The position numbers and the translations under genes were made by a program. Positions 1-8,077 of a DNA stretch of 19,163 nt are shown here, one piece after another (positions within the stretch are counted from its first letter, which is position 1; each line of letters begins with the position of its first letter). The notes under the pieces are model-generated. The model made no database searches. It saw only the letters and a list, made by a program, of their open reading frames with translations, and was not told the origin of the DNA. This DNA comes from Patescibacteria group bacterium (GTDB taxonomy: Bacteria > Patescibacteriota > Saccharimonadia > CAILAD01 > BJGX01): positions 1-19,163 of the forward strand of contig SICB01000009.1 in NCBI GenBank assembly GCA_009691555.1. Reading direction: 5' to 3'.

Positions 1-774
1 GTAGTTGTTGCTATAGAGTATTATTTGCCTTTGTTGCATGAGAGTCTGCATACCAATGCCCAATTCGGTGAGCTCGCTAAGGTTTTTTAGTGATAGTCTC
101 TCGGTAAGAACGGTTGCGACACTAGTGAGCACCGTTTTGGGATCTTTGCCGGCCACCTTATCTTGGCCATACTCCACCTCGGTCTGCAATGAATCCGTAA
201 TATTCTTTTCATTTATCGTAATGTTATACTCTGGCAGGCTAACTGGTCCAGTTGCCACCAGCAAATACTTTAGGATCTCGGGGGTGATGGCTAGGACAAT
301 ATCGACCGGCTTGCCAGACTCGAGCTCAAAAATAGATTTTGCTCTTTTAAGATTTGTATTGGCGTCGAGATTTTGACCACTATTTCTAAGATTCAAAAAG
401 CTCTCATCTCCGTAGGGGCCGGAGAATTTGTCGACGAAGCCGATAGTTTCGTACTGATGGTCGTAATAATAGACCGACCTGACTGGCTCACTTTTGATTT
501 TGCCATTATCGATAGATAAATAGCCAACGGTACCTATAAACCCCCCTCCCGTTCTAGCCTCGGCATTATTCATAAACAGCAGTAGAATGTTTTTTTTACC
601 ATTTATTCCCAGGAGATTTTCGCTTAGTAGTTTATAATCACCTATTTTCGTAGTTTTAATTACAACTTTATCTATCAGTCCCCCCAGGTTGGCGATGACA
701 ATAAATAGCCCAAAGATGGCTGTTGCGATGGCCAGACTCTTAACGAGGCTACTTTTTTTTGCTGATTTTCCCAA
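1..774 (-). CDS. DUF4012 domain protein, membrane-anchored (C-terminus outside window)
   Basis: The frame stays open for 258 codons from 774 to the window edge. I start it at TTG 774: the only in-frame ATG lies after conserved sequence, and GGAGGG sits 7 nt upstream of this TTG. The start lies 26 bp inside the end of the glycosyltransferase gene, so the two are probably co-translated. Residues 1-12 are basic, about 13-30 form one hydrophobic segment, and the rest should be outside the cell. The block MNNAEARTGGGFIGTVG is the DUF4012 signature. The family is common in CPR and actinobacterial surface-polysaccharide loci; its biochemical role is not established. The gene order, with a sugar transferase and GT4 upstream, fits cell-surface assembly. 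The family call is fairly secure and the start moderately so. Confidence 0.75.
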   Translation of the reverse strand, partial: MGKSAKKSSLVKSLAIATAIFGLFIVIANLGGLIDKVVIKTTKIGDYKLLSENLLGINGKKNILLLFMNNAEARTGGGFIGTVGYLSIDNGKIKSEPVRSVYYYDHQYETIGFVDKFSGPYGDESFLNLRNSGQNLDANTNLKRAKSIFELESGKPVDIVLAITPEILKYLLVATGPVSLPEYNITINEKNITDSLQTEVEYGQDKVAGKDPKTVLTSVATVLTERLSLKNLSELTELGIGMQTLMQQRQIILYSNNY

Positions 775-1879
775 CTACATACCCTCCGAGCTCGTTCAAA
801 AATCTGTCTTCTGAAAACAGCTTGGCTCTTTTTATTATTTCTTTTTCATCGAAGCTGGTTTTTTCGAACTTTTGGATTGCTTCGACCAAGCTTGCGACCG
901 TCTGTTGGCTATGATAAATGCCAGTCACGCCATCTATCACCGCCTCAGTGGCTCCACCCTTTCCATAGCAAATCACTGGCTTGCCGGCCGCCATTGCCTC
1001 AACAGGAGTAATGCCAAAGTCCTCTAGCCCAGGAAAGATAAATGCTTTGCAGTTGGCATAGAGGTCTCTAACCTCTTGGTCGCTGGGCGACTTAATAAAC
1101 TTAACGGTTGGGCCGGCTATTTTGCGCAGGGCTGGTTCTTCTGGGCCTTTCCCGGCTACAACCAGCTCCAAGCCTAGTTTCGTGCAAGCCCGCACAGCCA
1201 GATCGACCCTCTTGTAGCTTATCAGCCGGCCCAAGACAAGATAGTAATTGTCCTTGCCAGATGATTGGCCAATAAACTGATCCGTATCGACGGGTGGGTA
1301 AATGACCGGGCTTGGTCGCTTGTAGTACTTTTTAGTCCTCTCGGAGACCTCTGAAGATATAGATACAATCTCATCGGGCCTCTGGGCGGCGGCGAAATCC
1401 CACTGCCTCAGGCCCTTGATGGATTTCTTGAGTATCAGGCGCGCCAACGGATTAAGTGGGCCAAAGCCTGGCTCGGCGATATAGTCTCGGTAGCCACTCC
1501 AGTAGTACCTGGTGGGAGTAAATAGATATGCTATGTGTAGGGTCTCGCTTGGAGTTATGACGCCCTTAGACTCTGCGCTACAGGTCGAGATGACCAAGTC
1601 ATAACCCGAAAAATCAAGGCTCTCGAAAGCCAGTGGCCTGAGCATTGAATACAGCTGGTGTTTTTTTAGAGCCAGCGGCCAGTGCTGTAAAAACGTGGTA
1701 TGGATTTTTCTACCCTCAAAAATCCTTAGCTTGCTGGGGTCATAGACGCTGGTGTATATCTCAGCTTGAGGGAACAATTTGAGCAGGCTCTGGACCACTC
1801 TCTCGCCGCCGCCGAGTCCAACCAGCCAATCGTGTACAATGGCTACCCTGAGGCCCGCTAATTGCTTCTTATATTCCAT
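749..1879 (-). CDS. GT4-family glycosyltransferase
   Basis: A 376-residue GT-B enzyme expected to transfer a sugar from an NDP-sugar to a lipid-linked or surface glycan at the cytoplasmic face of the membrane. The N-terminal fold starts with LRVAIVHDWLVGLGGGER (about residues 9-26). The C-terminal nucleotide-sugar site holds GRLISYKRVD (about 217-226) and the GT4 E-x7-E motif EDFGITPVEAMAAGKP (about 286-301). I chose ATG 1879 rather than the longer frame reaching 1960, because the extra 27 residues are unrelated to the family and lie inside the upstream sugar-transferase gene. With this start the overlap is 11 bp. Donor and acceptor cannot be read from sequence; a mannosyl- or rhamnosyltransferase in a polysaccharide pathway would fit. 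Confidence 0.85.
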   Translation of the reverse strand: MEYKKQLAGLRVAIVHDWLVGLGGGERVVQSLLKLFPQAEIYTSVYDPSKLRIFEGRKIHTTFLQHWPLALKKHQLYSMLRPLAFESLDFSGYDLVISTCSAESKGVITPSETLHIAYLFTPTRYYWSGYRDYIAEPGFGPLNPLARLILKKSIKGLRQWDFAAAQRPDEIVSISSEVSERTKKYYKRPSPVIYPPVDTDQFIGQSSGKDNYYLVLGRLISYKRVDLAVRACTKLGLELVVAGKGPEEPALRKIAGPTVKFIKSPSDQEVRDLYANCKAFIFPGLEDFGITPVEAMAAGKPVICYGKGGATEAVIDGVTGIYHSQQTVASLVEAIQKFEKTSFDEKEIIKRAKLFSEDRFLNELGGYVVGKISKKK

Positions 1880-3290
1880 TGCGCTCAAATATAGCCTGCC
1901 AGATGGTCTTAATAATAATTTTGATATCCAGCCAGAGCGACCAGTTTTCGATATAAACAATATTAAGCTTAACTCTCTCGGAATACGTCAGCTCGTTGCG
2001 GCCCGAAACCTGCCACAAACCCGTAATACCAGGTCTAATAGTAACAATCTTTGCGAGGTTCTTTTGCCCACCGACCAGCTTGAGCTCTGATTCGGGTAGT
2101 GGCCGAGGGCCGACCAAGCTCAAATCGCCTTTTAATACGTTATAAAGCTGTGGCAACTCGTCGAGGCTAACCCTGCGCAGGAACCTGCCAAGTTTTCCGA
2201 CCCTAGGGTCGTCCTTAATCTTGGCGTTAGACCTAAATTCATCGGCTTTGGCGCGAGGTAGGAGCTTCAATACATCTTCAATAGTTCGGTTGCCGAACTT
2301 GGCACCAAGGCTGTATTCGGCCTTCATTGTTCTAAATTTATATACATTAATCTTTTTTCCACTGCGCCCATAGCACTCATGCAAATAAATCGCTGGGCCT
2401 GGATCATTAAACCTGATAATGAGGTATATGATGAGCTGTAATGGTAGGCTCAAGATGGCAATTATAGTTGTAATTGTTACATCGAATAACCTTTTTAGGA
2501 CTCTTCCCCAGCCTTCTAGGGGGGTTGGCTTAAGCTCTAGAATGGGTACCGAACCAATCTGGGTGGTAATAATCTTAGAGGTGTAGAGATTAGAGATGCT
2601 CGGCACGAATTGGTAGCCAATGTGGTTAGCTTGGCAGAAAGCCAAAACATCAACTATATTATCATCACTAATGGTACTGTCTGCCACCATAATCGTATCA
2701 ATGTGGTGCGAGTCTTGGATTGTCTGCAGTCTGTCGGTGGTGGCTCTGGCTAAGCTGGGGAGCTCAGCGACTATCTTGTAGCGTCTTTTGAGGCGCTTAA
2801 GGGCTGATTTAAGCTCGACCGCCGTATCACCGCCGCCAACGAACAGCACACTATAAACCCCGACCCCAAAACGAGAAAGGGTTTTTTGTAATAAGCTCAT
2901 TAGTATTCGGCCGAGGCTGACCAAGACGAGTGCGAACATGAAGCCATAAACGGGTATGATTTTTGCCGGGAATATCGGGGTGGAGTTAATAAAGTCAATC
3001 ACAATTAGTACCATTACCCCAGATGCACAGGCGGCTAGGATTTTGCCAAAGTCTATCCAGTTGCCTCTGTCGGATCGGATTTTATAAAGACCGACGCTGG
3101 CAAATATCAGAAGCCAGATTGGCAGAAACACTAGCATAAAATTAAGGTAGCTTTGGCCAGCTATTAGTACCGAAAAAGGCTTGCCACTGCCCTCCCTCAC
3201 CAGGTAGGCCAAAACAAAGCTGACCACTAGCATCAAGTAGTCAACTGGTATCTGAAGGGCCGCTATCAAAAGCTCGCTTCTTTTTCTCAT
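1869..3290 (-). CDS. Polyprenyl-phosphate sugar-1-phosphate transferase (WbaP/WcaJ type)
   Basis: A 473-residue integral membrane enzyme that starts a surface glycan by moving a sugar-1-phosphate from an NDP-sugar to undecaprenyl phosphate. The N-terminal ~125 residues hold four or so membrane segments. Next comes a Rossmann-like CoA_binding_3 region beginning near YSVLFVGGGDTAVEL. From about residue 266 a membrane helix (KRLFDVTITTIIA) leads into the catalytic bacterial sugar transferase domain, with YKFRTM, SLDELPQLYNVLKGDLSLVG followed by PRP, and RPGITGLWQVSGR. This is the full long-form length. No Shine-Dalgarno is visible; TGGTACAAT lies 7 nt upstream of ATG, suggesting a leaderless mRNA. 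It heads the three-gene polysaccharide cluster. The sugar specificity is unknown. Confidence 0.9.
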   Translation of the reverse strand: MRKRSELLIAALQIPVDYLMLVVSFVLAYLVREGSGKPFSVLIAGQSYLNFMLVFLPIWLLIFASVGLYKIRSDRGNWIDFGKILAACASGVMVLIVIDFINSTPIFPAKIIPVYGFMFALVLVSLGRILMSLLQKTLSRFGVGVYSVLFVGGGDTAVELKSALKRLKRRYKIVAELPSLARATTDRLQTIQDSHHIDTIMVADSTISDDNIVDVLAFCQANHIGYQFVPSISNLYTSKIITTQIGSVPILELKPTPLEGWGRVLKRLFDVTITTIIAILSLPLQLIIYLIIRFNDPGPAIYLHECYGRSGKKINVYKFRTMKAEYSLGAKFGNRTIEDVLKLLPRAKADEFRSNAKIKDDPRVGKLGRFLRRVSLDELPQLYNVLKGDLSLVGPRPLPESELKLVGGQKNLAKIVTIRPGITGLWQVSGRNELTYSERVKLNIVYIENWSLWLDIKIIIKTIWQAIFERNGI

Positions 3291-3297
3291 AGTATTT

Positions 3298-3306
3298 ATT
3301 GTACCA
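3298..3306 (-). promoter_or_regulatory. Extended -10 promoter of the sugar-transferase gene
   Basis: On the minus strand TGG-TACAAT (-10 at 3298-3303) is followed by 7 nt and then ATG at 3290. No -35 is obvious. Transcription would start at or next to the A of ATG. The same arrangement recurs at four other genes in this window. Confidence 0.5.
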
Positions 3307-3307
3307 T

Positions 3308-3334
3308 CTAATAAAATAACATTCGCTATTTAAA
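3308..3334 (-). terminator. Probable terminator of rnpB
   Basis: Just after the rnpB 3' end the minus strand has CATTCG, an 11-nt A/T-rich loop and CGAATG, followed by TTATTTTATT. The stem is only 6-7 bp, so this is a modest intrinsic terminator. It separates rnpB from the sugar-transferase promoter. Confidence 0.4.
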
Positions 3335-3382
3335 AACGAATGCTATTTATTGCTATTAGTTAGCTATAAGCCGAATTTTGTA

Positions 3383-3479
3383 CCCAGCACCTTTAAATAT
3401 CAATTCGAGTCAGTTTGCTCACGCAGTTATGGCTCAACCTCACTGTTTTAATGTGGTATTGATACTCAAAGGTGCTGGG
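3383..3479 (-). repeat. Palindromic element copy A in RNase P RNA (P19 position)
   Basis: 97 nt bounded by CCCAGCACCTTT and its perfect reverse complement, with a second paired block TATCAAT/ATTGATA inside. It lies between the P2 3' strand and the conserved 3' segment ending in TTCGGCTTAT, where helix P19 occurs in other bacterial RNase P RNAs. Its centre differs from copies B and C. Confidence 0.85.
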
Positions 3480-3716
3480 CGATGACCATCTATCTTAACG
3501 CCTACTAAAGCAGGCACTACCTCCCGCCAATCTAACGCTCCGTGATAGCTCGATGCGCTAAATTGGCGGGATGACGCGATATACCCTATGAAAAGACGAG
3601 TAGTCTCTCCGCTTTTGACAGCAGAAGGGCCCATAATCTTGCAGCCGGTAGGGTTTACCTCTTCCGATAGTCACCTATCAGAACTGGGGGCTCTTAACCC
3701 ACTCTTTTCACCCTTA

Positions 3717-3814
3717 CCCAGCACCTTTGTAAGTACCAATTGAAGCGCTCTCGACCGATCCAGGTCCAAATTAAGAATTATTGCTTCGATATTGATATGC
3801 ACAAAGGTGCTGGG
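3717..3814 (-). repeat. Palindromic element copy B in RNase P RNA (P12 position)
   Basis: 98 nt with 14-bp perfect terminal inverted repeats (CCCAGCACCTTTGT), then paired TATCAAT/ATTGGTA (one G-U) and CGAAGC/GCTTC. It lies between the ACAGAGA-type block and GGTAAGGGTGAAAAG, the P12 position. It is closely similar to copy C along most of its length, including the shared TCGAGAGCGCTTCAA segment. Confidence 0.87.
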
Positions 3815-3900
3815 CGGTATTGTCTCTGTGGCACTTTCCCTAGGATCACTCCTGGTTGCAGTTAACAACTACCGTTACTCTATGCTGTTCGGACTTTCCT

Positions 3901-4000
3901 CCCAGCACCTTTGTAAGTACCAATTTGAAGCGCTCTCGACTGAACTAAGGCTAATTTCTAAAATTATTGCTTCGATAATGATATACACAAAGGTGCTGGG
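3901..4000 (-). repeat. Palindromic element copy C in RNase P RNA (P3 position)
   Basis: 100 nt with terminal inverted repeats CCCAGCACCTTTGT/ACAAAGGTGCTGGG and inner pairing like that of copy B. It lies directly between the P2 5' strand and the core AGGAAAGTCC, the P3 position. The two nucleotides before the element on the RNA strand are CG in all three copies. Confidence 0.87.
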
Positions 4001-4028
4001 CGATCATCCACTAACTAATAGCTCACAT

Positions 4029-4057
4029 ATTATAATATATTTATGCTTAATTGTCTA
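4029..4057 (-). promoter_or_regulatory. rnpB promoter
   Basis: On the minus strand -35 TAGACA (4052-4057), a 17-nt spacer and a perfect -10 TATAAT (4029-4034) place the start about 6-7 nt downstream, at the 5' strand of P1. The -35 overlaps the stop codon of the RNase H gene, so rnpB is transcribed separately from the operon before it. Confidence 0.8.
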
Positions 4058-4465
4058 TTTTTGACTATCAAGTACTTGGTTTACAACGGCGTCTGCCAAG
4101 GTGTTATCTTCGCGGTAAACATGCGTAAAAGTTAGCTCCAAACCGGACGAGAGCCTATTGACTTCAGCATTAAGCGGGATCATATTGGCATTTTTTACGC
4201 GGTATAGACCATTTAATTGTCGGACTATCAGCTGGCTATCCAAAAAAAAGTCGGCTTTTGTAATGCCCAGCTCGTGAATCTTCTCAAGGGCGGCAATCAC
4301 GGCGCTGTATTCGGCGTAGTTGTTGGTTTGAACCCCCAAGTACTTGCCTATTTCTTCGATAACCTCGTTGTCTTGATTAAGAATAACTGCACCAAGCGCC
4401 GAGGGGCCGGGGTTGCCTCTAGATCCACCATCGCAAAAAACTATCACTGGCTCATTTTTGGTCAT
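4055..4465 (-). CDS. rnhA: Ribonuclease HI-family protein
   Basis: A 136-residue RNase H-fold nuclease expected to cut RNA in RNA:DNA hybrids in the cytoplasm. The carboxylate set is complete: D12 in FCDGGSRGNPGP, E52 in NNYAEYSAV, D76 in FFLDSQLIV and D125 in REDNTLADAVVN. The length and lack of a basic protrusion resemble the short archaeal/Gram-positive type I branch rather than E. coli RnhA. AAGGAG lies 6 nt upstream of ATG. The start overlaps the uppP stop by 4 bp, implying coupled translation at the end of a five-gene operon. The general family is clear; the choice between rnhA and a close RNase H-like paralogue is less so. Confidence 0.88.
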   Translation of the reverse strand: MTKNEPVIVFCDGGSRGNPGPSALGAVILNQDNEVIEEIGKYLGVQTNNYAEYSAVIAALEKIHELGITKADFFLDSQLIVRQLNGLYRVKNANMIPLNAEVNRLSSGLELTFTHVYREDNTLADAVVNQVLDSQK

Positions 4466-5250
4466 TGCATCTCCTTAATTAGCCATATTGCGATGACTGA
4501 AAAGCCGAGTACAAACCTGTAGAGTACAAATGCCAGTAGTGAGTGTTTTTTGAGGTAATCTAGCAGCCAGTTGATGACGGCCAGGCCAACCCCAAAAGCC
4601 ACCACAATACCCAATAATGTCAGCCAAACCGATACATTACCTGATGGCTCGGTAATAATCTGGTTTAGTTTATAAAGCCCAGCACCGAGCGATATCGGCG
4701 TCGCCAACAAAAAGCTAAAGCGTGCGGCCGACTCTCGGTTGAGCCCCAACAGCTCTCCAGCAGAGATTGTGATGCCCGAGCGTGATGTTCCCGGGATCAA
4801 AGCCAGTACTTGGGCGAAGCCAATTATTAGGGCGTTCTTGGGTCCGATGTGAGCGATGTCCTTGTTGAGCTTGGCGGTTTTGTCGATGGCATACATTACA
4901 ATTCCGTAAAATATCAGTCCAACACCGATAATTAATGGTGCCAGACCGGATTGATAGAAGTTCTGCTCGATAAATCTATCACCCAAGTACCCGGCTAGGG
5001 CGGCTGGTACCGAGGCAATCACAATATATAACAAGAGTTTGTCGCGCTTTTTAATTAAGGCGTAAAAGTCTTTCCGAAAAAACACCACCAGCGCCAAGGC
5101 AGTACCGACATGGATTGCGGCATCAAAAGCTAGGCCGGGGCTAGGTAGATTGGCAGCCCATGGCAGTAAAAACAGATGTGCCGAGCTAGAGATTGGTAAA
5201 AACTCTGTAATTCCTTGCAAGATTGCCAAAATTACAACAATTAGAATCAT
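4462..5250 (-). CDS. uppP: Undecaprenyl-diphosphatase UppP/BacA
   Basis: A 262-residue polytopic membrane phosphatase that dephosphorylates undecaprenyl diphosphate to regenerate the lipid carrier for peptidoglycan and surface glycans; overproduction is known to give bacitracin resistance. Both signature motifs are present: LQGITEFLPISSSAHL (about residues 11-26, with the catalytic Glu) and PGTSRSGITIS (about 153-163, with the key Ser and Arg). About eight hydrophobic segments are seen, and the length is normal. It starts one base after the HIT gene's stop and overlaps the RNase H start. Its product feeds the sugar transferase at 1869-3290 and lipid II synthesis. Confidence 0.95.
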   Translation of the reverse strand: MILIVVILAILQGITEFLPISSSAHLFLLPWAANLPSPGLAFDAAIHVGTALALVVFFRKDFYALIKKRDKLLLYIVIASVPAALAGYLGDRFIEQNFYQSGLAPLIIGVGLIFYGIVMYAIDKTAKLNKDIAHIGPKNALIIGFAQVLALIPGTSRSGITISAGELLGLNRESAARFSFLLATPISLGAGLYKLNQIITEPSGNVSVWLTLLGIVVAFGVGLAVINWLLDYLKKHSLLAFVLYRFVLGFSVIAIWLIKEMQ

Positions 5251-5251
5251 T

Positions 5252-5668
5252 TTATATCTTTACCCCGCCTATTGAGGTGATATGGTCATGAATCTTGGCG
5301 GCCTCAAGCTTAAGTTGCTCGGGCGTCGAAGATTTGGCGGTAGTGTGGTCGATGTCGGATATTTTCATCAACGAATAGACATGCATATGAGTATGCGGCA
5401 CCTCAAATCCGACACTCGCCAACCCAACCTTGGGCGGCTGATAGACCGCCTTGGTGACCTTAGCAAAAAACTGCGCTAGCTTCATGATATAAACAAAGCT
5501 TTCTGGGTCGAGGTCCTCCCAATTGGCAACCTCACTAACAGGTATCACCAGCATATGCCCCGGGTTGTGCGGCCTGTTGGACAAAATCACAAAGCAGCGT
5601 TCGTCTTGATAGAGTATTTCGCCGGGCAACTCGCCGAGCCGGATTTGGGTAAAGATAGTGTTATTCAT
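5252..5668 (-). CDS. HIT-family nucleotide hydrolase/transferase
   Basis: A 138-residue histidine-triad protein. The catalytic motif is HTHMHV (H92, H94, H96), preceded by VGFEVP where many relatives have AGQ-V. NPGHMLVIP (about residues 35-43) is the other conserved family block. HIT proteins bind nucleotides and hydrolyse phosphoramidate or dinucleotide-polyphosphate bonds; the exact substrate cannot be told here. The gene lies 9 bp after the Clp-like ATPase gene and 1 bp before uppP, so it is in the same transcript. The Shine-Dalgarno is weak and the start is supported mainly by spacing. Confidence 0.88.
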   Translation of the reverse strand: MNNTIFTQIRLGELPGEILYQDERCFVILSNRPHNPGHMLVIPVSEVANWEDLDPESFVYIMKLAQFFAKVTKAVYQPPKVGLASVGFEVPHTHMHVYSLMKISDIDHTTAKSSTPEQLKLEAAKIHDHITSIGGVKI

Positions 5669-5677
5669 AAGCGCTCA

Positions 5678-8077
5678 TCATACATCCTGAAGGTCACCAA
5701 CATCAAGCGTAAGCTGAGAGCCGGGCTTGAGCTCGCCACTGAGTAGGCGCTTGGCAATCAGGTTTTCGACCAACCGCGATATTACTCGGCGCATCGGCCT
5801 AGCCCCAAGTCGCGGATCGTAACCCAAATCGACCAGATGGGCTAATGCTGGCTGGGTCAGTGTAACGGTGACTTTTTTGTCGGCCAGCTCTTGATTGACA
5901 CTCTGAATTATCAAATTAGCCACCTGCAAAAGCTCCTCTTTGGTTAGCGGCCTAAAGAGTACAACCTCGTCGAATCGGTTGATTAGCTCGGGACGAAAAA
6001 CATTCTGATCAATCAGGTCATTAACAAACTTGTCTTCAAAATCGGCAAGATCTTTGCCAGCGCTTATTTGCTCTCTGATTGCATTGGCGCCAGCATTTGA
6101 GGTACAGATTATAATTGCTTCCTTGAAGCTAACCTTGTGACCAGCTGTATCGGTCAGCATTCCCTCGTCGAGCATCTGGAGCAATAAATTCAGTATATCG
6201 GGGTGGGCCTTTTCGATTTCGTCTAATAGAACCACGCTAAATGGGTTCTGGTTGATTTTTTGCAAGAAGCTGCTGCCCTTATCGTCTTTGCTCGCCGAGG
6301 CCAGCAGGCGGGCTACATCGGCCTTGGATTGATACTCGCTCATATCGAGTCGGTTGATACTGTTTTCGCTACCAAAATAAACAGCTGCCAGCGACTTAGT
6401 AAGCTCGGTCTTACCGACTCCAGTGGGGCCCAAAAACAAGAAACTACCAACAGGGCGGCCGGTATTTCTGACGCCAGCGCGCGAGCGCCTCAGGGCGTCC
6501 GAGACCACTTGCACTGCTCGGCTTTGGTTGATCATTCGCTTATGTATCAAATCTTCGAGGTTCATAAGCTGGGTTTTTTCTTCTTCAGAAGCCTGACTGA
6601 CCTTGGTGTTGGTGATAATCTCGGTCGCTCTGGCTACCGAAGCTTCCGTTATTAAGCCTTCTATGGGGTAGTTCATGCTGTCGCCTAAAAGGTCGATCGC
6701 CTTGGCTGGCATTGCCTTGTTGCGCAAGTACCTCTCCGACATGTCGTAGGCGGCCTGAATAGCCTTGAAGGTCACTACCCCGCTGCTTTTTTTCTCGAGA
6801 GTAATCGAGATGTCCTGCAGAATACCAATAGTTTGCTCGCGGTCGGAAGGCTCAATGTCGATTCTGGCAAACAAGCTCGCTAGGCTGGGGTTGACGGTAT
6901 CTAGCTTGTGCCAGTCGTCCAGCGTAAAGCTAGCTATCAGGCTGATGCTAGACGACTGCAGAGCCGGTAGCAAAATCCCAGAAACATCGACCGAGCCGGC
7001 ACCGCTACCAAAAAACAGCTGGGCTTCATCGAAGTACAAAATGATGTTTCCAGCTCTGGTGGCATTACTGATAATTTCATTAAAAACGGCTTCAAGGCTA
7101 ACGTTTTGGCCGACGGCAGCCGTAACAACTGCCGAGTCTACCTGGACCACCTGCCGATATCTCAGTGAGTTTGGCACATCCTGGCCGTCGATTAGCTTCT
7201 CAGCCAAGGCATACACCAGGGCCGTCTTGCCGACCCCAACCTCTCCGACCATCGCAAGGTTGCTGCGCCCATCTTTACCAAGATTAGTAAGCATTTGCTC
7301 TATCACATGACCTCGCTTAACGCTTGAGAAATCCAAGTTGCCATCGGCTATTGCCAGGCTGATGTTCTCGCCGTACTTATCTAGCACGGGAGTAAAACCG
7401 GCCGACCAGTCCCTGCCAATGCCACCATAATCCGATCTGTTTCGCGGTGCCAAAACCCTCTGCAACAACGACTCCTCCCACATCAGACCACCAATGATAT
7501 CCTGAGAGCTCATGCTGTGTGTGCTGAGCCATTCGTCCATCTGAGGGTTTTCGAGTATCATAGCCACTACCAATACGCCCGCCGATATTTCCTTGATTGG
7601 TGTCTGCCCAGCTATCAAGAAAGCTCTGTTCCAGAGAGCCGGCGATGCAATCGGGTTGTCCGAGAGCGTCGAGGAGAGTTGGTTTGGTGCAATTTGATAA
7701 CGACGAAATATAAACAGTGCCTGCCAGCTATCGAGGATTGCTGCTAAGACCTGCTGTGGGCTCTGCTTATTATCAACAACAAAGACGATGTCATTAGATA
7801 CTACGCTATCTAGTGCTATCTCGGCGATATCTCGATTGTAGGTCGTTGGATTATCAGACAAATCCCACTTCAACCACAGCGAGAACATCAGCGCCGCTAA
7901 GCCAAGGCCCACAAATAAGCTGACTGGCTTGATTTGGACAAGCAAGTATACTGCTAGCCCGACAATTATTAGAGCCCAGGAAATAATCATTATTCCTTTC
8001 GCAAAGCCTGGGCGGAAATAGCTCGAAAACCGAGCTTTCTTGACGCGCAGTGAGTTGGTATAGGTAATCGGCTTCAT
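5678..8077 (-). CDS. Membrane-anchored Clp/HSP100-like double AAA+ ATPase
   Basis: A 799-residue protein with ATG at 8077, which overlaps the upstream stop by 4 bp; a longer frame to 8128 exists but lies inside that gene. Two membrane helices occupy about residues 27-71, where soluble ClpB/ClpC have their N domain. AAA-1 has Walker A GEVGVGKT (278-285) and Walker B ILYFDEAQ (346-353). AAA-2 has GPTGVGKT (550-557), VVLLDEIEKAHP (615-626) and RPELINRFDE, then the ClpB_D2-small domain with DPRLGARPMRR. There is no ClpB middle coiled coil. The usual aromatic pore loops (YRG in AAA-1, GYVG in AAA-2) are absent: AAA-2 reads ASASKDDKGSSFLQ at that place. No ClpP-binding IGF/L loop is seen. It could be a membrane chaperone or remodeller rather than a ClpP partner. 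Confidence 0.88.
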   Translation of the reverse strand: MKPITYTNSLRVKKARFSSYFRPGFAKGIMIISWALIIVGLAVYLLVQIKPVSLFVGLGLAALMFSLWLKWDLSDNPTTYNRDIAEIALDSVVSNDIVFVVDNKQSPQQVLAAILDSWQALFIFRRYQIAPNQLSSTLSDNPIASPALWNRAFLIAGQTPIKEISAGVLVVAMILENPQMDEWLSTHSMSSQDIIGGLMWEESLLQRVLAPRNRSDYGGIGRDWSAGFTPVLDKYGENISLAIADGNLDFSSVKRGHVIEQMLTNLGKDGRSNLAMVGEVGVGKTALVYALAEKLIDGQDVPNSLRYRQVVQVDSAVVTAAVGQNVSLEAVFNEIISNATRAGNIILYFDEAQLFFGSGAGSVDVSGILLPALQSSSISLIASFTLDDWHKLDTVNPSLASLFARIDIEPSDREQTIGILQDISITLEKKSSGVVTFKAIQAAYDMSERYLRNKAMPAKAIDLLGDSMNYPIEGLITEASVARATEIITNTKVSQASEEEKTQLMNLEDLIHKRMINQSRAVQVVSDALRRSRAGVRNTGRPVGSFLFLGPTGVGKTELTKSLAAVYFGSENSINRLDMSEYQSKADVARLLASASKDDKGSSFLQKINQNPFSVVLLDEIEKAHPDILNLLLQMLDEGMLTDTAGHKVSFKEAIIICTSNAGANAIREQISAGKDLADFEDKFVNDLIDQNVFRPELINRFDEVVLFRPLTKEELLQVANLIIQSVNQELADKKVTVTLTQPALAHLVDLGYDPRLGARPMRRVISRLVENLIAKRLLSGELKPGSQLTLDVGDLQDV

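Larger units (their letters stand above)
3352..4022 (-). ncRNA. rnpB: RNase P RNA, enlarged by three related inserts
   Basis: This is the catalytic RNA of RNase P, which matures tRNA 5' ends. Conserved core pieces appear in order on the minus strand: AGGAAAGTCC (3891-3900), a CCACAGAGA block near 3826, GGTAAGGGTGAAAAG near 3705-3719, and TTCGGCTTAT near 3366-3375. The termini pair perfectly as P1: GCTATTAGTTAG (4011-4022) with CTAACTAATAGC (3352-3363). P2 pairs 4002-4008 with 3481-3487. The gene is about 671 nt, against the usual 350-400. Removing the three repeats at 3383-3479, 3717-3814 and 3901-4000 leaves about 376 nt, a normal size. By position relative to the core they occupy P19, P12 and P3. 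End positions are inferred from P1. Confidence 0.93.

Noticed and set aside
2543..2549. GGTACCG as a second T-box-like motif
   Set aside because: It lies within the sugar-transferase coding sequence with no antiterminator stems around it.
3383..4000. Self-splicing introns in rnpB
   Set aside because: The inserts are ~98 nt simple hairpins without group I or II core motifs; expanded helices or palindromic repeats fit better.
3440..4064. Three short open frames (60-90 codons) on both strands across 3440-4064
   Set aside because: They lie within RNase P RNA and its palindromic repeats; core RNA motifs and the P1 pairing explain the sequence.
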